NCBI RefSeq assembly: GCF_000956525.1
Contig: NZ_JYIW01000024.1
Coordinates: 186,001-250,000, forward strand
DNA: 64,000 nt
Direction of reading: 5' to 3'
From: Microbacterium oxydans
GTDB lineage: Bacteria > Actinomycetota > Actinomycetes > Actinomycetales > Microbacteriaceae
Part shown: positions 8,214-15,748 of the stretch, in pieces
How positions within the stretch are numbered: the first letter of the stretch is position 1
Layout: each line of letters begins with the position of its first letter
Translations under genes and position numbers: made by a program
Notes under the pieces: generated by a model
The model's input: only the letters and a program-made list of their open reading frames with translations
The model's database searches: none
Told to the model about the DNA's origin: nothing

Positions 8214-9725
8214 ATGTCGGAATCCAGGACCACCGAATCCCTGTGGCGACGGCTGGTCAGGCGCTTCCGTCCTGCACCGGACGAGCCGAGGCGCCTCACC
8301 GTCGAAGACGTCACGGTGGTCGACCGGCCGATGCTGCGTCGCGCGGTCGCCGGCACCGTGGTCGGCAACCTGATGGAGTGGTACGACATCGGTGTCTACG
8401 GCTACCTCGCGGTCATCATCGGGCGGGCATTCCTGCCGGATGCTTCGGCCGGCGCGCAGTCGCTCTTCTCGCTCGGTGTCTTCGCCGTGACCTTCGTCGC
8501 CCGCCCGCTCGGCGGCATCGTGCTCGGCCAGCTCGGCGACCGGATGGGCCGTCAGCGCGTGCTGGCCTTCACGCTCATCATGATGGCTGCCGCGACCTTC
8601 CTGATCGGCGTGCTGCCCGACTTCTCGGTGATCGGCATCTGGGCCCCGATCCTGCTCATCGTGCTCAAGCTCGCACAGGGGTTCTCGACCGGCGGCGAGT
8701 ACGCCGGAGCCACCACGTTCATCACCGAGTACGCTCCGGACCGCCGCCGCGGCTTCTACGCCTCGCTTCTCGACCTCGGCTCGTACATGGGCTTCGCGAT
8801 CGGCGCCGCGTTCGTCTCCATCCTGCAGCTCACGCTGTCCGCCGAGGTCATGCAGGGCTTCGCCTGGCGCATCCCGTTCCTGGTCGCACTGCCGCTCGGC
8901 CTGATCGCGATCTACTTCCGTCTGAAGATCGAGGACACCCCAGCATTCCAGGAGGCACAGGACGCCGCGGCTCGGGCGTCCGACGAGGCGCAGGCGGATG
9001 CTCCGAAGGGCGTGCTCGCCCTGATCCGCGCCTACTGGCGTGAGCTGCTCACGGCGTTCGTGCTCGTCGCCGCAGCCAACACCGTCGGCTATGCCCTCAC
9101 CTCGTACATGCCGACGTACCTGACGGGCACGCTCGGCTACGACGAGGTGCACGGCACGCTGCTCACGCTGCCGGTGCTCGTCGCGATGGCGCTCTGCATC
9201 CCGCTCACCGGCCGGCTCTCCGACCGAATCGGTCGCCGGAAGGTGCTGTTCATCGGCTCGATCTCGGCGATCGTGCTGGCGGTGCCGGCATTCCTGTTCA
9301 TGATGCACGGGGAGATCTGGTCGACCGTGCTGGGGCTCGTGCTGCTCGCTTTCCCCGTCACGTTCTACGTCGCCAACCTCGCCTCGTCGCTGCCGGCACT
9401 CTTCCCGACCTCGTCGCGGTACGGCGGCATGGGCATCTCGTACAACCTTGCCGTGGCGCTGTTCGCCGGCACCGCGCCGGTCGTGATGGAGGCGCTCGTG
9501 CAGCTGACCGGCTCGTCGCTCGCGCCGGCGTTCTACGTGATCGGCACCTCGATTGCCGGGTTCATCGCCGTGGTCGTGCTCAAGGAGTCGGCTCGGCGCC
9601 CGCTTCCCGGCGCGATGCCCAGTGTGCAGACCGAGGAGGAGGCCGTCGAACTCGTCGAGGGGCAGGACGACAATCCCGATCTCGACCTCGACGAGCTGTT
9701 CCCCGAGCGCACAGAGACGAGCTGA
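8214..9725 (+). CDS. MFS transporter, metabolite:H+ symporter (MHS/ProP-like) type
   Basis: 503-residue, 12-helix transporter. MHS-family marks are VGNLMEWYDIGVYG at the first helix, QLGDRMGRQR between helices 2 and 3, and STGGEYAGATTFITEYAP followed by RRGF. Relatives move proline/betaine, citrate, alpha-ketoglutarate or shikimate with protons; the substrate cannot be fixed from sequence. The acidic C-terminal tail is rich in Asp/Glu, unlike the coiled-coil tail of ProP. Start at 8214 follows AGGAG at 8203-8207. A convergent MarR gene follows and may regulate it. Confidence 0.87.
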   Translation: MSESRTTESLWRRLVRRFRPAPDEPRRLTVEDVTVVDRPMLRRAVAGTVVGNLMEWYDIGVYGYLAVIIGRAFLPDASAGAQSLFSLGVFAVTFVARPLGGIVLGQLGDRMGRQRVLAFTLIMMAAATFLIGVLPDFSVIGIWAPILLIVLKLAQGFSTGGEYAGATTFITEYAPDRRRGFYASLLDLGSYMGFAIGAAFVSILQLTLSAEVMQGFAWRIPFLVALPLGLIAIYFRLKIEDTPAFQEAQDAAARASDEAQADAPKGVLALIRAYWRELLTAFVLVAAANTVGYALTSYMPTYLTGTLGYDEVHGTLLTLPVLVAMALCIPLTGRLSDRIGRRKVLFIGSISAIVLAVPAFLFMMHGEIWSTVLGLVLLAFPVTFYVANLASSLPALFPTSSRYGGMGISYNLAVALFAGTAPVVMEALVQLTGSSLAPAFYVIGTSIAGFIAVVVLKESARRPLPGAMPSVQTEEEAVELVEGQDDNPDLDLDELFPERTETS

Positions 9726-9736
9726 GTGCGTGCGGC

Positions 9737-10297
9737 TCAGTCGCCTGCGGAACCGAAGGTCTCGCCGTCTGCGCTGACCCCGTCGCTCGGCTCCTCGTCG
9801 TGGTCTGACGCCTCCTCGATCGCCGAGGTCATCCCGGCGAGGAAGCGCGTGACCACCGCGCGCTCCTGATCCGAGAACTCGTCGACGAGCGCCAGCATCC
9901 GCCGGTGCATCGCTCCCAGCGTGTCCTTCACCTCTTCGTCACTGCTGACCGTCGGCACCACCATGCCGGCTCGGCGATCGGTCGGATGCGGTTCCCGCCG
10001 CGCATGACCGCCCCTCTCGAGACGGTCGATCAGGGTCGTGGTGGATGCCGTGGAGATGTCGAGCATGCGCGCGATGTCGATCGGCCGCACGATCCGCTGG
10101 GCACGCTGCTCCCTGAGCAGGAACCGCAATGCCATCAGGTCGGTCTCGTTCATCCGCATGGACGCACGCGTCCGTGCGCGCATGGCGGTCTCGGCTCCGC
10201 GATAGCGACGCAGCATGTTGAGCACGTCGACCGTGCTCGCCGCCTCCGAATCCGGGTACCAGTATCCGGAGCGGGAGAACTCTTCGGGGTGTCCCAT
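9737..10297 (-). CDS. MarR family transcriptional regulator
   Basis: 186 residues with a winged-helix MarR core: MNETDLMALRFLL, then IARMLDISTASTTTLIDRLE (recognition helix) and RREPHPTDRRAGMVVPT (wing). The C-terminal acidic tail is extended. ATG at 10300 or 10297 is possible; 10297 has better spacing from GCGAGG. MarR proteins usually repress neighbouring transport or detoxification genes, so the convergent transporter is a candidate target. Confidence 0.85.
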   Translation of the reverse strand: MGHPEEFSRSGYWYPDSEAASTVDVLNMLRRYRGAETAMRARTRASMRMNETDLMALRFLLREQRAQRIVRPIDIARMLDISTASTTTLIDRLERGGHARREPHPTDRRAGMVVPTVSSDEEVKDTLGAMHRRMLALVDEFSDQERAVVTRFLAGMTSAIEEASDHDEEPSDGVSADGETFGSAGD

Positions 10298-10418
10298 CAT
10301 GCGGCCTCGCTGTCGTCGTGCTCCAGAGCTGGATCCATCATCCCACCGAGCGGGTGCGGACCGACGAGCATGACGAGCGCGGGAGAGGCGCCTGCGCGGC
10401 GACTGCAGCCTCGCGGGA

Positions 10419-10694
10419 TCAGGCGGGTATCTGATCGACGTAGTGGCGCATCTCGGCGCGCACCGAGTCGACCTCGTCGAGGATCTGCCGCGCGCGCTCC
10501 TGCAGGTGCCGACCGGCCGGTGTGAGCTCCACTCGACGCGTGCTGCGGGTGAACAGCGACATGCCGATCTCCTGCTCGAGTCGTCCGATCTGCACGCTGA
10601 GCGGAGGCTGTGACATGTGCAGTCGCCGCGCCGCGCGACCGAAGTGGAGCTCATCGGCGACGGCCATGAAATAACGCAGTTGACGAAGCTCCAT
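10419..10694 (-). CDS. HTH-only LysR-type regulator (no effector domain)
   Basis: 91 residues comprising only the LysR N-terminal winged helix: [45 protein letters not shown] and the linker helix. LysR proteins are normally about 300 residues, so the whole substrate-binding domain is missing, yet the ORF ends cleanly after the linker helix. It is divergent from the HutD gene, the classic LysR arrangement. It may be a functional short regulator or a decayed gene. Confidence 0.7.
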   Translation of the reverse strand: MELRQLRYFMAVADELHFGRAARRLHMSQPPLSVQIGRLEQEIGMSLFTRSTRRVELTPAGRHLQERARQILDEVDSVRAEMRHYVDQIPA

Positions 10695-10841
10695 GAGGGC
10701 ACGATACGTGCTTCGTGTTACCGCGCTGTTACGCGCGGATTGCGAGCGAAACGCAATGAATCCAGCTTGGAAATCGCCTTTGAACTGGGGTTGTCTGAAC
10801 GTATTCTCTGATGACGCAACACCCCGATCTGAAGGACCGAA

Positions 10842-11417
10842 ATGACGCATCGCGCCCGCGCCGACCTCGGGATCGTCCGCCCATCGGACGTCGCTCCCAC
10901 ACCGTGGGCCAACGGTGTCGGCGTCACCCGGGTGCTGGCGGCCCGACCCGCGTGGCGCATCAGCATCGCCGAGATCGAGGGGCGTATGCCCTTCTCGCCG
11001 TTCCCCGGAGCCGATCGGGTGCTGATCCCACTCGGTGTCGAGGGGGTGACCCTCGCGATCGGTGAGGAGGAGCGGTTCGTTCCGCAGCACGCAGGGGCGG
11101 TGTTCCGCGGGGAGGACCTCGTCTTCGCCGACACCGGTCGCGGCAGCGGCTCCGTCGTGACGTTCATGACCCGCCGGGAGAGCGGACGCATGCGGTGGCG
11201 CGTCCGCAGAGTCGACGGGGCGATCACCGAGGAGGGCGTCGACGTCGCGGTCGTGCTCCGCGGCGATGTGATGGTGGGGACGGAGGCGTTGCCGCCAGGC
11301 ACCGTGATCGGCCGAGAGCTGCTCGCCGATGTCGAATCGCGCGCCGGCGGCACAGTCGTGCTGATCCATCTCATCGCGCATCGGATGGCCTCGCCGATCA
11401 GCCTGCCGTTCCCCTGA
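10842..11417 (+). CDS. HutD family protein
   Basis: 191-residue bicupin-like HutD/Ves family protein. It shows the family opening with [12 protein letters not shown] and the conserved RISIAEIEG and [15 protein letters not shown] segments. HutD is linked to histidine utilisation in other bacteria, but no hut genes are here and the biochemical role is not established. Start follows GAAGGA. It is divergent from the HTH-only LysR gene, which is a likely regulator. Confidence 0.85.
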   Translation: MTHRARADLGIVRPSDVAPTPWANGVGVTRVLAARPAWRISIAEIEGRMPFSPFPGADRVLIPLGVEGVTLAIGEEERFVPQHAGAVFRGEDLVFADTGRGSGSVVTFMTRRESGRMRWRVRRVDGAITEEGVDVAVVLRGDVMVGTEALPPGTVIGRELLADVESRAGGTVVLIHLIAHRMASPISLPFP

Positions 11418-11557
11418 ACGGGCGCCGATGAGCGCATCGGAGAAAAAAGTTCCGACGAATTCGTGACGTTCTGCCGCGTTCATCCGTCTTAGTGGTGTCG
11501 CTGCTCTGCGACCCGCACTCCGAACCGGAGGCGGACACACGGATGAAGGAGCTCACG

Positions 11558-12001
11558 ATGGCGAATGTGACCGGTGGCACCCAGCCCGAGGCTCAGGTTC
11601 TCACCCCGCAGCAGGGGAGCGCCACAGGCAAGACGACGATCGAGGACGGCGTGGTCGCGAAGATCGCCGGCATCGCCGCCCGCGAGGTCAACGGGGTCTA
11701 CGCGCTCGGCGGCGGGGCCGCCCGCATGGTCGGAGCGATCCGCGATGCGCTCAACACGACGGATCTCTCGCAGGGCGTGCGCGTCGAGGTCGGCGAGACG
11801 CAGATCGCGGTCGACGTGACGATCGTCGCCGACTACCCCGTCTCGCTGCAGCAGGTCGCAGACGGCGTTCGCAGCGCCGTGCACCGCGCGATGGTCGAAC
11901 TCGTCGGCATGGAGGTCACCGAGGTCAACGTAACGATCGACGACGTACACGTCCCGACGGACGACAGCGCCGACGACACCATGGAGGCCCGCGTCCTCTG
12001 A
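11558..12001 (+). CDS. Asp23/Gls24 family envelope stress protein
   Basis: 147 residues. The Asp23 core is clear: GKTTIEDGVVAKIAGIAARE, GVYALGGG, the beta strands IAVDVTIVADYPVSLQQVAD, and a C-terminal VNVTIDDVHVP. Asp23 proteins are small cytoplasmic or membrane-associated proteins induced by envelope and alkaline stress. AAGGAG at 11546-11551 favours the ATG at 11558 over 11543. First gene of the stress module. Confidence 0.9.
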   Translation: MANVTGGTQPEAQVLTPQQGSATGKTTIEDGVVAKIAGIAAREVNGVYALGGGAARMVGAIRDALNTTDLSQGVRVEVGETQIAVDVTIVADYPVSLQQVADGVRSAVHRAMVELVGMEVTEVNVTIDDVHVPTDDSADDTMEARVL

Positions 12002-12026
12002 GGCCGCGGTCGCTTGACGGAACGAA

Positions 12027-12048
12027 CTCGCGGAGGCCCCTCCGCGAG
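12027..12048 (+). terminator. intercistronic hairpin
   Basis: A 9-bp perfect stem (CTCGCGGAG and complement) with loop GCCC between the Asp23 and CsbD genes. No T-tract; attenuation or mRNA protection is as likely as termination. Confidence 0.5.
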
Positions 12049-12097
12049 AGGATTCGCCCTCGAGATCCGAGGACGAGCTGAGAGAGGAAGAGAACTC

Positions 12098-12271
12098 ATG
12101 AGTGCTGAAGACAAGATCAAGGCTGCTGCTGAGAAGGCTGTCGGCAAGGTCAAGGAGACCGTCGGCAAGGTCACGAACGACGACAAGCTCGTCGCCGAGG
12201 GCAAGGCCGAGCAGGCGAAGGGCAACGTCCGTGACGCTGCCGAGAACGTCAAAGACGCCTTCAAGAAGTAA
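12098..12271 (+). CDS. CsbD family stress protein (second copy)
   Basis: 57 residues, paralogous to the protein at 7957: EDKIKAAAEKAVGKVKE, then KLVAEGKAEQAKGN and AAENVKDAFKK. A GAGGAAG RBS precedes the ATG at 12098. It lies between Asp23 and GlsB genes, a common actinobacterial stress grouping. Confidence 0.9.
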   Translation: MSAEDKIKAAAEKAVGKVKETVGKVTNDDKLVAEGKAEQAKGNVRDAAENVKDAFKK

Positions 12272-12280
12272 CGGATGCCG

Positions 12281-12303
12281 GGGGAGGGGCTGAGCCCCTC
12301 CCC
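12281..12303 (+). terminator. intercistronic hairpin
   Basis: A perfect 10-bp stem (GGGGAGGGGC and complement) with a 3-nt loop directly after csbD. It has no T-tract, like the hairpins after the other small stress genes. Confidence 0.5.
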
Positions 12304-12332
12304 GCTCCACCCCGCATCGCAAGGACACTGCA

Positions 12333-12599
12333 ATGGGCTTCTTCGCCTTCCTCCTCCTCGGACTGATCGCCGGAGCGATCGCCAAGGCCATCCTCCCCGG
12401 CAAGCAGGGCGGTGGCTGGTTCATTACCCTGCTGCTGGGTGTGGTCGGAGCCATGCTCGGCGGCTGGCTCGGCGGGCTCCTGTTCAATGCCCGCGTCGAC
12501 GAGTTCTTCTCGCTCTCCTCCTGGCTGCTCGCGATCGGCGGCTCGATCCTGGTGTTGCTCATCTACGGATTGATCACCGGTCGCCGCTCCAAAGCGTGA
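12333..12599 (+). CDS. GlsB/YeaQ/YmgE family stress membrane protein
   Basis: 88 residues with three hydrophobic helices and the family's Gly-rich motifs: GLIAGAIAKAILPGKQGG and GAMLGGWLGGLLF. Transglycosylase-associated (YeaQ) proteins are small inner-membrane stress proteins; in Staphylococcus and Enterococcus relatives work with Asp23/Gls24, which fits the neighbours. Confidence 0.9.
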   Translation: MGFFAFLLLGLIAGAIAKAILPGKQGGGWFITLLLGVVGAMLGGWLGGLLFNARVDEFFSLSSWLLAIGGSILVLLIYGLITGRRSKA

Positions 12600-12723
12600 G
12601 GAAACGAACAGAGTCGGTCGTGGATGCGCGCCGTCGGAACAAGCTGGAGCAGATGCGCCCCGGCCCAATCCGGCGGCGTGTCCGCTCCGAACCTGAGAGG
12701 GAATCAAGCGAAGGAGTCGGAAC

Positions 12724-13287
12724 GTGAGCGAACGCTTTCGCAGCGCACTCGAGCAGGCGGACGATCGGATCGTCGCCGGCCGCGCGATGGACGGCGACGT
12801 CGACGCATTCGCGGTGCTCGTGCGCAGGTACACGCCGATGATGCGCGCGTACACGCAGCGGATGCTGAACGCGTCATCCGATGTCGACGACATCGTGCAG
12901 GAATCCTTCGTGACCGCGTGGCAGCGGTTCGGGGAGCTCGACGACCCGTCGAAGGTCAAGAGCTGGCTGATGCGGATCGTGAGCCGCAAGGCCGTCGACC
13001 GGATCCGGAGCATCCGCCCGCTGCTCGATGTGGACGACATCGATCGCCCGGCCCCGCTGCACTCGTCGCCCTCGCAGGTGGTCGAGACGCGTGCGGGAGT
13101 CGCGGCGCTCGGCGCCGCCTTGAAAGAGCTTCCCGACGCGCAGCGCGAATGCTGGGTGCTGCGCGAGATCGGCGGCTACTCGTATGAGGAGATCGCCGAG
13201 GAACTCGGCATTCCCGCCACCACCGCTCGTGGCCTGCTGGCTCGAGCCCGGAGATACATGATCGTACGGATGGAGGAGTGGCGATGA
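12724..13287 (+). CDS. ECF-type sigma factor
   Basis: 187 residues. Region 2 is DAFAVLVRRYTPMMRAYTQRM with DVDDIVQESFVTAWQR; region 4 is LKELPDAQRECWVLREIGG then YEEIAEELGIPATTARGLLA. There is no C-terminal extension. AAGGAG precedes the GTG start. Its stop overlaps the next gene by ATGA, the place where an anti-sigma gene normally sits, so the next protein is the likely regulator and the surrounding stress genes likely targets. Confidence 0.9.
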   Translation: MSERFRSALEQADDRIVAGRAMDGDVDAFAVLVRRYTPMMRAYTQRMLNASSDVDDIVQESFVTAWQRFGELDDPSKVKSWLMRIVSRKAVDRIRSIRPLLDVDDIDRPAPLHSSPSQVVETRAGVAALGAALKELPDAQRECWVLREIGGYSYEEIAEELGIPATTARGLLARARRYMIVRMEEWR

Positions 13288-13904
13288 CCGATGAGCACGA
13301 TATCCCCGAGCCGCACCGACTGAGTCTCGACCCCACCGACCTCGACGGGCACACGCTCGAAGAGCTCATGGACTACCTCGAATCCGGCCGCGAACCGGTC
13401 GATCCCTCGATCGAGGAGTCGCCGGGCTGTCAGCTGGCACTGGACGCCCTCGAACGCCTGCGTGGTCTCGGCGACCAGCTGATCGAAGCGGATGCCGCAG
13501 CAGAGCCGGAGGTCGACGCGAGCTGGGTCGACCGGATCCTCGACGGGATCGCGCTCGATGCACGCGCCGGTCGCCGGATCCCCTTCGAATCCCCGGATGC
13601 GGGAATCGACCTCGGGATCACCGAGGGTGCGGTGCGAGGCCTGATCCGCTCGGCCGAGAACGCGGTGCCGGGTCTGCTGGTCGGTCGCTGCCGTCTCGAC
13701 GGCGACGTGACGGAGCCCGGCGCGCCCATCCGAATCGAGATCGATGCGAGCGCGCTCTACGGCGAGCCCATCCTGCGCGTCGCCGACCGGCTTCGCACCG
13801 AGGTCGATGCCCGCTTGCGGGCACATTCGAACCTGCACATCGACGCGATCGACATCAGGATCACGGACATCCGGGAGGTGTCGTCATGGACGGAACAGCG
13901 CTGA
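13284..13904 (+). CDS. Asp23-like protein with degenerate anti-sigma-like N-terminus
   Basis: 206 residues. Residues 20-60 (LEELMDYLESG, then P.DPSIEESPGCQLALDALERL) line up with the zinc anti-sigma fold, where the usual form ends in HLxxCxxC, but the His and first Cys are missing. The C-terminal half has Asp23 features (IRIEIDASALYG, LHIDAIDIRITDI). Translational coupling to the sigma gene suggests an anti-sigma or sigma-modulating role; that is inference. The third gene overlaps its 3' end by 19 bp. Confidence 0.7.
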   Translation: MTDEHDIPEPHRLSLDPTDLDGHTLEELMDYLESGREPVDPSIEESPGCQLALDALERLRGLGDQLIEADAAAEPEVDASWVDRILDGIALDARAGRRIPFESPDAGIDLGITEGAVRGLIRSAENAVPGLLVGRCRLDGDVTEPGAPIRIEIDASALYGEPILRVADRLRTEVDARLRAHSNLHIDAIDIRITDIREVSSWTEQR

Positions 13905-14251
13905 GGTCGGCCGAGTCGAATGCGGCGCTCGCCGCCGAGATCGAGGCGATCGTGCGGGCGACCGTGGGGGTGCGCACCGTGTACCGGTCCGGGTCGTTGG
14001 TGTCGAACGTGATCGGCACCGGCGCGGTCGCGCTCGGCGTGAGCCGCAGTGACGAGCCGCTCGTCGCTGTCGCCCAGGGTGACCTGGGCGTCTCGGTGGA
14101 GGCATCGATCGGGATCGACTTCACCGCCGCCGCCGCCGACACCCTGCGGGCGGTGCACCAGGCGATCGATGCACTGCTCGCCGCCCAGGCCACGCCGCGT
14201 GAGCGCATCAGGCTCACCGTCGTGTACGTCCAGTCTCGAGAGGCTTCCTGA
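13886..14251 (+). CDS. small Asp23-like protein
   Basis: 121 residues of unknown function. The segment VSVEASIGIDFTAAAADTLR followed by AVHQAIDAL resembles the Asp23 strand-helix unit of the first gene in the module, and the C-terminus ends in a beta strand (IRLTVVYVQS). It overlaps the preceding gene by 19 bp. It is probably a third Asp23-fold partner in the same operon. Confidence 0.6.
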   Translation: MDGTALRSAESNAALAAEIEAIVRATVGVRTVYRSGSLVSNVIGTGAVALGVSRSDEPLVAVAQGDLGVSVEASIGIDFTAAAADTLRAVHQAIDALLAAQATPRERIRLTVVYVQSREAS

Positions 14252-14271
14252 GCCGCGCGGCCACTGAACGC

Positions 14272-14312
14272 AGAAGGTGCCGTCTCCGCGGGAGGAGACG
14301 GCACCTTCTGTC
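14272..14312. terminator. bidirectional Rho-independent terminator
   Basis: AGAAGGTGCCGTCTC pairs perfectly with GAGACGGCACCTTCT. It sits between convergent genes and probably ends both the stress operon and the minus-strand oxidoreductase. Confidence 0.8.
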
Positions 14313-14338
14313 TGCGATCGTGCGGCGTGCGGCGTGAC

Positions 14339-15193
14339 TCAGGAAGCCTGGCGCAGCCCGTCGATGAGCGGCGTGGTCGGACGACCGATCAGGCGTGCCA
14401 GGGTGCCGTCGGTCTCGGCCAGGGCGCCGTTGCGGATGCCCCCATCGAGAGCGACGACGAAGCCGACGGTGCCGGCGTCGAGTCCCGCGGCCTCGAGTGC
14501 AGCGGTCTGCTCCTCGGCGGAGAGCGGCTGGTACTCGACCGGACGACCGGTGATCTCCGCGATCGCTGCGGCCAGATCGGTGTAGGTCCATGCGACGTCG
14601 CCTCCGAGCTCGTAGGCCTCGCCGATGTGGCCGTCCTCGAGCAGCACGACTGCCGCGGCATCCGCGAAGTCCTTCCGGCTGGCCGATGCGACACGGCCGT
14701 CGCCTGCACCGGCAGCCAGCACGCCGGTCTCTGCGGCGCGGGCGAGGTCGGCCGCGTAGTTCTCGGTGTACCAGTTGTTGCGCAGGATCACGGAGGGCAG
14801 TCCGGATGCCGCGATGAGCTCTTCGGTCGCCTTGTGCTCCGGTGCGAGCACCAGGTCGCTGGTCGGCGCCTTCGAGGCGCTCGTGTAGACGAACTTGGTG
14901 ACGCCGGCGGCCGCGGCCGCATCGATCACGGCCTGGTGCTGGGCGACCCGGCGTCCGACCTCGGAGCCGGAGACGAGGAGGACCGAGTCCACGCCCTCCA
15001 GGGCGGCGGGGATGGTCTCGGGGCGGTCGTAGTCGACGACGGCGACCGTCACGCCGAGGGCACTCAGGTCCGTGGCCTTCGCGATGTCGCGCACGCCGGC
15101 GACGATCGACTCCGGGGATGCGCCGCGCTCGAGCAGGCGTTCGATGACGAGGCGGCCGAGGTGTCCGGTGGCGCCGGTGACGAGGATGGTCAT
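14339..15193 (-). CDS. NmrA-like NAD(P)-binding oxidoreductase (QOR2/YtfG type)
   Basis: 284-residue atypical short-chain dehydrogenase. It has TILVTGATGHLGRLVIERLL at the N-terminus and KFVYTSASKAP near residue 100, with no catalytic YxxxK. This matches YtfG/QOR2 NADPH:quinone reductases. The ATG at 15193 has AAAGGA upstream. It is divergent from an HxlR regulator, the standard pairing for redox/electrophile-sensing quinone reductase systems, so it is probably induced by reactive quinones or aldehydes. Confidence 0.85.
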   Translation of the reverse strand: MTILVTGATGHLGRLVIERLLERGASPESIVAGVRDIAKATDLSALGVTVAVVDYDRPETIPAALEGVDSVLLVSGSEVGRRVAQHQAVIDAAAAAGVTKFVYTSASKAPTSDLVLAPEHKATEELIAASGLPSVILRNNWYTENYAADLARAAETGVLAAGAGDGRVASASRKDFADAAAVVLLEDGHIGEAYELGGDVAWTYTDLAAAIAEITGRPVEYQPLSAEEQTAALEAAGLDAGTVGFVVALDGGIRNGALAETDGTLARLIGRPTTPLIDGLRQAS

Positions 15194-15257
15194 GAGGGTC
15201 CTTTCGTAAGTGACACCTCCGACAACCGCCCCGTTCTGCAAAACCTTCCGATCCACC

Positions 15258-15282
15258 GGTACCCACTTTGAAGTAAGGTACC
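15258..15282. promoter_or_regulatory. HxlR-type operator overlapping a leaderless -10
   Basis: Inverted repeat GGTACC-C-ACTT ... AAGT-AA-GGTACC (15258-15263 and 15277-15282 outer arms). The right half contains TAAGGT (15274-15279), which ends 6 nt before the regulator ATG and looks like its -10. A repressor bound here would block its own transcription and could also control the divergent oxidoreductase. Confidence 0.65.
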
Positions 15283-15285
15283 TAC

Positions 15286-15651
15286 ATGACGGTGAGTTAT
15301 GCGCAGATAAAGGCGTCGACGCCCCTGGTCTTCGAACAGGGCTGCGGCACCCGGGTCGTCCTCGACCACATCATGAGCAAATGGGGCGTCCTGGTGCTCT
15401 CTGCGCTCTCCGACGGCACGCGGCGCTGGGGCGAGCTGCGCCGTGAGGTCGACGGCATCAGCGAGAAGATGCTCGCGTCGACCCTGCGCACGCTCGCCGA
15501 GGACGGCCTCGTGCACCGGGAGTCCTTCCCGGCGGTGCCGCCGCACGTCGAGTACAGCCTGACGCCGCTCGGTCGCGACCTGATGGAGCGGATGCTGCCG
15601 CTGATGGCCTGGGTCGCGGACCATGCCGATGGGATGCTCGGACGCGACTGA
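15286..15651 (+). CDS. HxlR family winged-helix regulator
   Basis: 121 residues with the HxlR opening: a single Cys at residue 20 (EQGCGTRVVLDHIMSKWGVL), then RRWGELRREVDGISEKMLAS and LTPLGRDL. The N-terminal Cys is the redox or electrophile sensor in QorR, YodB and HypR. The adjacent NmrA-like reductase and the palindrome support local autoregulation. Confidence 0.9.
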   Translation: MTVSYAQIKASTPLVFEQGCGTRVVLDHIMSKWGVLVLSALSDGTRRWGELRREVDGISEKMLASTLRTLAEDGLVHRESFPAVPPHVEYSLTPLGRDLMERMLPLMAWVADHADGMLGRD

Positions 15652-15712
15652 CTTGCGAATTCCGTTGTTCTGATTGATGTGGAAAACGGAATCAGTCGTT
15701 TGGAGAAAACGA

Positions 15713-15741
15713 TTGACTCGAAACCGCAGTGGCCCTACTGT
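15713..15741 (+). promoter_or_regulatory. promoter of the APC permease gene, probably leaderless
   Basis: TTGACT (15713-15718), a 17-bp spacer and TACTGT (15736-15741), then 7 nt to the ATG at 15749 with no RBS. The best-formed housekeeping promoter in this part of the window. Confidence 0.65.
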
Positions 15742-15748
15742 TCTGAAC

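Noticed and set aside
12018..12022. GGAAC as an ECF -35 before csbD
   Set aside because: No matching -10 and no shared motif in front of the other stress genes.
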